A stretch of DNA of 64,000 nucleotides from Candidatus Fermentibacteraceae bacterium (GTDB lineage: Bacteria; Fermentibacterota; Fermentibacteria; Fermentibacterales; JCC-6). The stretch is taken from the NCBI GenBank assembly GCA_016744855.1, contig JADGDO010000002.1:242150-306149 (forward strand). The letters are read 5' to 3'. Shown here piece by piece: positions 59,178 to 64,000 of this stretch. Below the pieces are notes generated by a model. That model did not search any database. It was given only the letters and a program-made list of their open reading frames with translations, and had not been told where the DNA came from. The translations under genes and the position numbers were made by a program. Within the stretch, counting starts at the first letter, position 1, and each line of letters starts with the position of its first letter.

Positions 59178-61432
59178 CGCACCACCGATATTCTGGCCTG
59201 ATAAACCGTGTCTCTTATAGTTACAAGTACCATATAAACCCCACTGGCTACAATTTTACCTTCAAGCGTCCCGTCCCATATCCAGCTGGAAACTGACAAT
59301 GCGTCAACAGTTCCTGCATGGGATCCGTCAAGTCTGAAAAAATCCACACTTACAGGGTCCGTGTCGGAAGGGCCGCAAAATCTTAACTGATCCCTGCCGA
59401 ACACAAATGGCTGTGGGAAAAAGGAAACATCGCTTTCCTCAGAGGCTGAACCCTCTTCCTGAGTGACGAGCCAAAGACCTTCCCCTGAAGAAAAATAAAC
59501 CCCTCCGTCTACTTCGTCCCGGAAGGAATACTCCCAATCGTAAAGAGATGAAGGGTAGTAATTACTGTTAATCCCGTTGAATACATCTGCCTGTCCGTCT
59601 GCAATCCTGTAGACTCCCGAAGCCCCAAGACACCAGATTCTTCCCCGTGAATCAACAGACATCGTTTTTATCTGTTCTGTAATATCGAGATAGGGAGCAA
59701 ACCCACTACCGGTCCACCTTGCAAGCCCCTCTGCAGTACCGGCAAGAAGACCAATTCCGGGTGCATTCAAGAAGCAGAAAACTTCACTGGAAGGAAGCCC
59801 TGAAGATGAATTATATGCCTGCCCGAATCCCGGATACCAGGAATCTTCTGATGGATCAGCAGGATTACCGGAATGCACAAGCAACTGGCAACCGGCACCG
59901 GTTTCAAAAGCAATCCAGAGACTGTCTTCGGAAACAGGGAAAACAGATCTGACATTTAAAGAAGCAATGCCCTCGTTCCCAAGTCTGGGTGCCCAGTGCA
60001 TTGTACCCATTGGGTCCCCGTTAAAACCAAGAATTCCACTGGGCTCCTCCGGATACCCTGCCGAGTCGTACTGCCTGAAAGCAGCCCACATGCCGTTGTT
60101 CTGGCCAACGATCATAACAGGCTGATTGTTTGGTATATCCGCCTTGATTATGGTGGCTGTGGGCCAGTGCGATTCAAGAGAGTCTTTTACGAAGGTCAGA
60201 ATAGTGTCTCCCTGACTTGAATAGTTATCGTTATCTCTGATCCAGGATAAACCATGATGATAAGATGAGGCCCATATCCCGTCCGAGGGATCGACTGCCA
60301 CAGAGAAAGTCTGGAAATGATTCGGCATTCCATCGGACCCCTCAAAAGATCGCCATCCTGAACCGGGATAGTATGCCTCTACTCCACGGGCGTATGTTCC
60401 CACATACAGTCTTCCATCCGGCAGGGAAGCTATCTGATGAGTTTTTTTGCATTGAATCCCCGGAATCCCGATAAACTCCCATGAATCTCCTTGCAGACGG
60501 TAGAAACCATAGCCTGTCTGGGAGTTTTCAAGATTTACAATGTATTCGTTAAAACTGAAAGCGACGAATACCTCATTATCAATTTCAAAAAATGTGGTCG
60601 GCCAGAAACTGGTTGGGAGACCGCTCCCGTGCTTAACCCAGTTTGAACCGTCATACCTGAGAACAACACCATGCCCGGCAGCAAGAAGCCCTTCAGAAGT
60701 TTCAGAAATATCCACTATAGCACTGTCGGATGCAGAAGAATAGTCTATTATGTACTCGAAGGATTCTCCACCCGGCAACAACTCCATTGCTCCGTTCACA
60801 CCACAAGCGTAAATTGAGTGCTCACCGGTTCTGACCCGGTTGAGCTGAAGCCCCTGCGTTTCAGGCCAGTATGTCCATGAGTCTGGTGAAAATGGGCTAT
60901 CAATCCCGTGAAGAGAATAGATACCCCGGTCAGTTGATAACCAGAGAGTATCGTTGCGTGCAGCAAGAGAAAAAACTTCATCCGGATTAAAAACGCCAGG
61001 TGCAACTATGGGAAGGAATCCTGCAGAACCGCCCCTGGCAAATCCCCCGTCACAGCCTACCCAAATATCCTTACCAACTTCTCCGGCTTCAACCAGAGCA
61101 TTAACATTACCCTGGCCCGGAATGCCATCAAATGTGCTGTAGGTTCTCCAGATGTCTTCATCCTTCATAACCAGACCGGTACCCCCTGTTGCAATCCAGA
61201 GCCTATCGCTGGAATCAAAAAGAATGCTACGGCAATCTGGAGATGGAAGATCGTCAGGACATGAGTAAACGGTCGTTATACCATTTTCAGTGGAGTAATT
61301 GAAAACACCTCCGGATGAGGAACACCATACAGTATTGTCCTCACCTGAAACCGTGTCGTAGACATAGGAAATGGAAGTGCTCAGTTCCCACTGGGGCACC
61401 GAGGCCAACAAGATGTAAAAAAGGATGTGCAT
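59174..61432 (-). CDS. Secreted two-component-regulator-type beta-propeller protein with sorting domain (copy 2)
   Basis: Exported protein of 752 residues without kinase or membrane domain. A signal peptide (MHILFYILLASV) is followed by Reg_prop repeats such as NTVWCSSSGGVFNYSTENG, LWIATGGTGLVMKDED and IWCLGASGVYRIADG. A C-terminal FlgD/T9SS-like domain (SFFPQPFVFGRDQLRF, WDGTLEGKIVASGVYMVLV) ends the protein. Same architecture as the 49529-51682 protein. Embedded in the polysaccharide operon; it may sense or bind the glycan outside the cell. Confidence 0.78.
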   Translation of the reverse strand: MHILFYILLASVPQWELSTSISYVYDTVSGEDNTVWCSSSGGVFNYSTENGITTVYSCPDDLPSPDCRSILFDSSDRLWIATGGTGLVMKDEDIWRTYSTFDGIPGQGNVNALVEAGEVGKDIWVGCDGGFARGGSAGFLPIVAPGVFNPDEVFSLAARNDTLWLSTDRGIYSLHGIDSPFSPDSWTYWPETQGLQLNRVRTGEHSIYACGVNGAMELLPGGESFEYIIDYSSASDSAIVDISETSEGLLAAGHGVVLRYDGSNWVKHGSGLPTSFWPTTFFEIDNEVFVAFSFNEYIVNLENSQTGYGFYRLQGDSWEFIGIPGIQCKKTHQIASLPDGRLYVGTYARGVEAYYPGSGWRSFEGSDGMPNHFQTFSVAVDPSDGIWASSYHHGLSWIRDNDNYSSQGDTILTFVKDSLESHWPTATIIKADIPNNQPVMIVGQNNGMWAAFRQYDSAGYPEEPSGILGFNGDPMGTMHWAPRLGNEGIASLNVRSVFPVSEDSLWIAFETGAGCQLLVHSGNPADPSEDSWYPGFGQAYNSSSGLPSSEVFCFLNAPGIGLLAGTAEGLARWTGSGFAPYLDITEQIKTMSVDSRGRIWCLGASGVYRIADGQADVFNGINSNYYPSSLYDWEYSFRDEVDGGVYFSSGEGLWLVTQEEGSASEESDVSFFPQPFVFGRDQLRFCGPSDTDPVSVDFFRLDGSHAGTVDALSVSSWIWDGTLEGKIVASGVYMVLVTIRDTVYQARISVVR

Positions 61433-61441
61433 ATTATCCCC

Positions 61442-62149
61442 TCAGAATAAACGCGGGAAACGAAGGTGCCAGACCATCCAGGCAGCCTCCCATACAATGG
61501 AACGAGACATCTTGGATGTCCCGGAGTGCCTGTCTATGAAGACAATCGGAACCTCTGTCACAGAGCAATTCGCAGAGTAAAGCTTGTAGGTAACCTCTAT
61601 CTGAAATGAATATCCATCTGATCTGATCGAAGATAGATCGAGTTTTTCAAGGGCTGATCTCCGAAATGCCTTGAAGCCACCGGTTGCATCTTCAACGGGT
61701 AATCCTGTGACAATCTTTGAATACTTATTGGCAAACCAGGAGAGCATAAGCCGATGAAGTGGCCAGTTAACAACATTAACACCAACCACATACCTTGACC
61801 CTATGACAAAATCATGTGTTTCGAGTTTTTCAACAAGAGCCGGTACGGAATCCGGATCGTGAGAGAAGTCAGCATCCATCTGAATAATCGGATCGAATTC
61901 AGGTCTCTCAAGAGCCCACCCGAAACCAGCCACGTATGCTTGACCTAGACCGTTTTTTTCCGGTCGGCTGAGAAGGTGTACTCTTTCTGTTTCTTTGAAG
62001 GAGAGAACCGCGTCGCCTGTGCCGTCCGGACTTGAATCGTCCACAACAAGAATGTTTGCACCAATGGGAAGCTCAAGCAAACGGGGAATAATGTTACCTA
62101 TGTTCTCCAGTTCATTATAAGTGGGTATGATAATAAGTGGTTTACTCAA
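61442..62149 (-). CDS. Polyprenol-phosphate mannose (DPM) synthase-type GT2
   Basis: Membrane-associated glycosyltransferase of 235 residues. IIIPTYNELENIGNIIPRLL, VVDDSSPDGTGD, the DxD in QMDADFSHDP and DATGGFKAFRR match DPM1-type enzymes that transfer mannose (or glucose/GlcNAc) to polyprenyl phosphate. The TTG at 62149 (MSKPLIII) lies 6 nt after GGAGGG; an extension to 62182 is rejected. It is the first gene of the polysaccharide operon and may feed the GT-C-like protein. Confidence 0.88.
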   Translation of the reverse strand: MSKPLIIIPTYNELENIGNIIPRLLELPIGANILVVDDSSPDGTGDAVLSFKETERVHLLSRPEKNGLGQAYVAGFGWALERPEFDPIIQMDADFSHDPDSVPALVEKLETHDFVIGSRYVVGVNVVNWPLHRLMLSWFANKYSKIVTGLPVEDATGGFKAFRRSALEKLDLSSIRSDGYSFQIEVTYKLYSANCSVTEVPIVFIDRHSGTSKMSRSIVWEAAWMVWHLRFPRLF

Positions 62150-62275
62150 ACTCTGCCCTCCCGGTTTTACAGTTTGTTGCAATATAATCTATTGCATATT
62201 AGCGGAGTACTACGCAGAAACAGGCACAAGCAATTATGTTTCAAGATAGAAAACACTAAAACGCCGGGAGATAAT

Positions 62276-63301
62276 ATGAAAAAGGCATTCTTTGCGATTC
62301 TTCTTGTATCAACTGCTGCGACGGCATTTACCGCTCTTCCCGCTCTGGGTTACTCCTCCTCGTCGGGATTCATCTTCGGAGGATACATGTTGTTTCCTCT
62401 TGATCCTCCCGGGGATCAGTTCACTATTGATACTTACTATGGTACAGCAGGGGTTATAAAGTTCCAACCCGGAATTGTAAAAAGGTTTGACAACATCCTC
62501 TTTCAATCCTCTCTGGAATACAGAAAAGTTCTTGGAAAAGAGTGGTATGGCTGGGGCAACAACACTGATCCCGATACATCAGCAGCAATGGATTACGAGA
62601 AACAGAATCTAACAGCTGACCTTACACTCCTCACCAACCGGGGTTTTGCACTTTCATGCGGACTTGATTTGAGACATTCTTCGGTTTTCAACCGCGAGGA
62701 AAGTCTTTTATGGGGAAGAATTCCGGGAGAGATCTTTGAATCCACCTGGACAGCAGGGCTCACCGGAAAAGTTTCTTACATTGTCCCGGCACCTCTTGAT
62801 GGAAATGTTCTTTTCAGCACCGAAGGATTTTTCCAGATGGGTGATGTATCCTACAGCGGTGTAACTGGAAAAATTAGGGCAAGCATAAGCCCATGGAACG
62901 GTGGTACTATAGCAGCCGGGGGAATGGTCCATCGACAGTTCAGTATAGAAAACACTCCGGTAGCCTATGCATCAGGAATAGGTCAGAATGTTAATTTCAG
63001 AGGATATAGCGATAACAGATTCACGGGGCCCTTATGGACTCTTTATCAGCTCCAGCTGAAAAATGATATCTATTCCATTCATGACTTTGAAGGCAATCAT
63101 ATTCTCACAATTGGAATGGAAGTCTTTGCAGAAGCAGGGAGTACAGCTGATGAGTTTAATGAATTTACCATGGAAGAGCTTCATTCTGATGTGGGTTTGG
63201 GAATGACTTTTAAGATTCAGCACGGGGCTGAAATGCGGATCGATGCAGCGTGGGGTGATGAGGGGATGTTGATCCAGAGCGGATTCGATCAGGCTTTCTA
63301 A
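62276..63301 (+). CDS. Exported outer-membrane-type beta-barrel protein of unknown function
   Basis: Protein of 341 residues. The signal peptide (MKKAFFAILLVSTAATAF, start at 62276 after GGGAG) precedes alternating aromatic/hydrophobic strand-like stretches (SSGFIFGGYMLF, TAGLTGKVSYIV, GLGMTFKI) to the C-terminus. No family is recognised. It resembles FCB OM barrel proteins, perhaps PorV/FadL-like. It is followed by a similar exported gene and may share its operon. Confidence 0.65.
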   Translation: MKKAFFAILLVSTAATAFTALPALGYSSSSGFIFGGYMLFPLDPPGDQFTIDTYYGTAGVIKFQPGIVKRFDNILFQSSLEYRKVLGKEWYGWGNNTDPDTSAAMDYEKQNLTADLTLLTNRGFALSCGLDLRHSSVFNREESLLWGRIPGEIFESTWTAGLTGKVSYIVPAPLDGNVLFSTEGFFQMGDVSYSGVTGKIRASISPWNGGTIAAGGMVHRQFSIENTPVAYASGIGQNVNFRGYSDNRFTGPLWTLYQLQLKNDIYSIHDFEGNHILTIGMEVFAEAGSTADEFNEFTMEELHSDVGLGMTFKIQHGAEMRIDAAWGDEGMLIQSGFDQAF

Positions 63302-63329
63302 CCCACATTTTTGCGTAAAACACCACAAA

Positions 63330-63368
63330 TTCAGTAGGTTGCGGATAACTTGACGTTATCTAACTGAA
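63330..63368 (+). promoter_or_regulatory. Two-level hairpin in the leader of the last gene
   Basis: Outer arms TTCAGT (63330-63335) and ACTGAA (63363-63368) enclose inner arms GATAAC (63344-63349) and GTTATC (63355-63360) with a 5-base loop. It ends 2 nt before the ribosome-binding site GGTGGTGG (63371-63378), so it could regulate translation. No T run follows, so it is not an intrinsic terminator. Confidence 0.45.
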
Positions 63369-63382
63369 AAGGTGGTGGAATT

Positions 63383-64000
63383 TTGACTAGTTCTTTATTG
63401 ATTGCCATGGCGCTTTTTTCGTGGGCTATGGATCCTGCACCGGGCCCCAGTGTACCCTTCTGGTGGACCGCATACCCGGAAGCAGACAACACACTTCTCG
63501 TTAACCCGGCCGGTTCAAACTGGCTGAACGGTTCAAGAATGCGCATCGGCGCTATTTTCAGTGACAGCACATTTGAGCACTTTGACCGGTTCTCTCTGGA
63601 AGACAAATCCGGAGGATTCACCGGTTGGTGGGAAGATGACCAGAGCCTCAGACGATTCACAACTTCAGGATCCTTCCAGATAGGCAATTCACTTTCAACA
63701 GGTCTCGGTTTCACATGGTACGACCCGACCATCAGCAACCATCCCCAAAACGGTGAGAAGTTTTTTACCTTTGGCCTTAACTACCGACCCGATGATCACA
63801 TCGGCCTTGGAGCTACAGCCCGTACTTCAACTGGGGACATTGACGGGTGCTACATCACGGGCCTTGCATTGCGTCCAATGGGTAATGAAACTGTAACCCT
63901 CACTGGTGATTACAGATTTGAAACCGGTGAAACCAGAAGTCGCTGGGCCGCCGGAGCAGAAGTAAGAGCAATTGACGGCCTGACTATCAGAGCAGCATAC
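63383..64000 (+). CDS. Exported outer-membrane-type protein (partial, cut by window edge; TTG start)
   Basis: Only the first 206 codons are visible. TTG at 63383 follows GGTGG. The reading begins LTSSLLIAMALFSWAM, a signal peptide ending near residue 16. It continues with PFWWTAYPEADNTLLVNPAG, where the NPA text recalls PorV/FadL-like OM barrels. Strand-like blocks such as FFTFGLNYRPDDHIGLGATA follow. Some FCB SppA-like proteins start this way, but no protease motif is visible here. Function unknown. Confidence 0.6.
   Translation, partial: MTSSLLIAMALFSWAMDPAPGPSVPFWWTAYPEADNTLLVNPAGSNWLNGSRMRIGAIFSDSTFEHFDRFSLEDKSGGFTGWWEDDQSLRRFTTSGSFQIGNSLSTGLGFTWYDPTISNHPQNGEKFFTFGLNYRPDDHIGLGATARTSTGDIDGCYITGLALRPMGNETVTLTGDYRFETGETRSRWAAGAEVRAIDGLTIRAAY

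Overview
The window (64 kb) reads as an ordinary chromosomal stretch from a Gram-negative-type bacterium. Several products need an outer membrane: a lipoprotein with a LolD/FtsX-type ABC transporter, a phosphate-type porin, OM beta-barrels and a Wza-like exporter. Secreted beta-propellers ending in FlgD/T9SS-like sorting domains, a CBM9/DUF5916-type protein and T9SS-like tails resemble uncultivated FCB-type phyla. That placement is inference and no species can be named. Genes are tightly packed with many 1-4 nt stop/start overlaps, and TTG and GTG starts are common. I see no phage, insertion sequence, CRISPR array or rRNA.

Layout. (1) 1-2615, minus strand: a translation and secretion operon, tRNA-Thr(TGT), tRNA-Tyr(GTA), tRNA-Gly(TCC), tRNA-Thr(GGT), tuf, rpmG, tRNA-Trp(CCA), secE, nusG (cut by the window edge), behind a near-consensus promoter. 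(2) 2645-6721, plus: lipoprotein, ABC ATPase, FtsX-like permease, secreted YVTN-type propeller. (3) 6718-12927, minus: a glycosyltransferase, aspartokinase, uppP, a flavin-binding PNPOx-like protein and a TPR-plus-barrel protein. (4) 13040-19188, plus: three glycosyltransferases, a DUF6935-like protein and a TPR/HD-GYP protein. (5) 19207-21781, minus: a TldE/TldD metalloprotease pair. (6) 22043-24188, plus: an AT-rich membrane protein, a GNAT acetyltransferase and a methyltransferase. (7) 24231-34842: a CBM9/DUF5916 OM protein, a DnaQ-like/GIY-YIG fusion, an APH-fold kinase, a Gate-domain membrane protein, a CCA-type nucleotidyltransferase, an MFS transporter, a BioD-like/DRTGG protein and a small membrane protein. 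(8) 34820-62149: an uninterrupted minus-strand run. From its 5' end it holds a large surface-polysaccharide operon (DPM synthase, propeller, FemAB-like, GT-C-like, GTs, two flippases, MurB, NDP-sugar enzymes, Wza, Wzz), then phoB-phoR, a Pho-box promoter, a porin, pstSCAB-phoU, a structured RNA element and arsC. (9) 62276-64000, plus: two outer-membrane-type proteins, the last cut by the window edge.

How the parts fit. UppP recycles the undecaprenyl carrier that glycan assembly needs. The NDP-sugar enzymes, glycosyltransferases, flippases and Wzz/Wza exporter form a Wzx-type surface glycan pathway. PhoB/PhoR, whose first gene overlaps the flippase gene, should control the porin-pst operon through three TTAACA repeats at 11-bp phase.

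The most interesting signal is a region of about 180 nt between phoU and arsC (35338-35517). It folds into several hairpins and a three-way junction. Eight pairs that would be A.C mismatches on the plus strand become G.U wobbles on the minus strand, so it is very probably a transcribed minus-strand RNA, either an arsC leader or a stand-alone ncRNA. Other notable items are a DnaQ-like/GIY-YIG fusion whose exonuclease catalytic residues look lost, two secreted propeller proteins inside the polysaccharide operon, and a TPR/OM-barrel fusion reminiscent of polysaccharide exporters.
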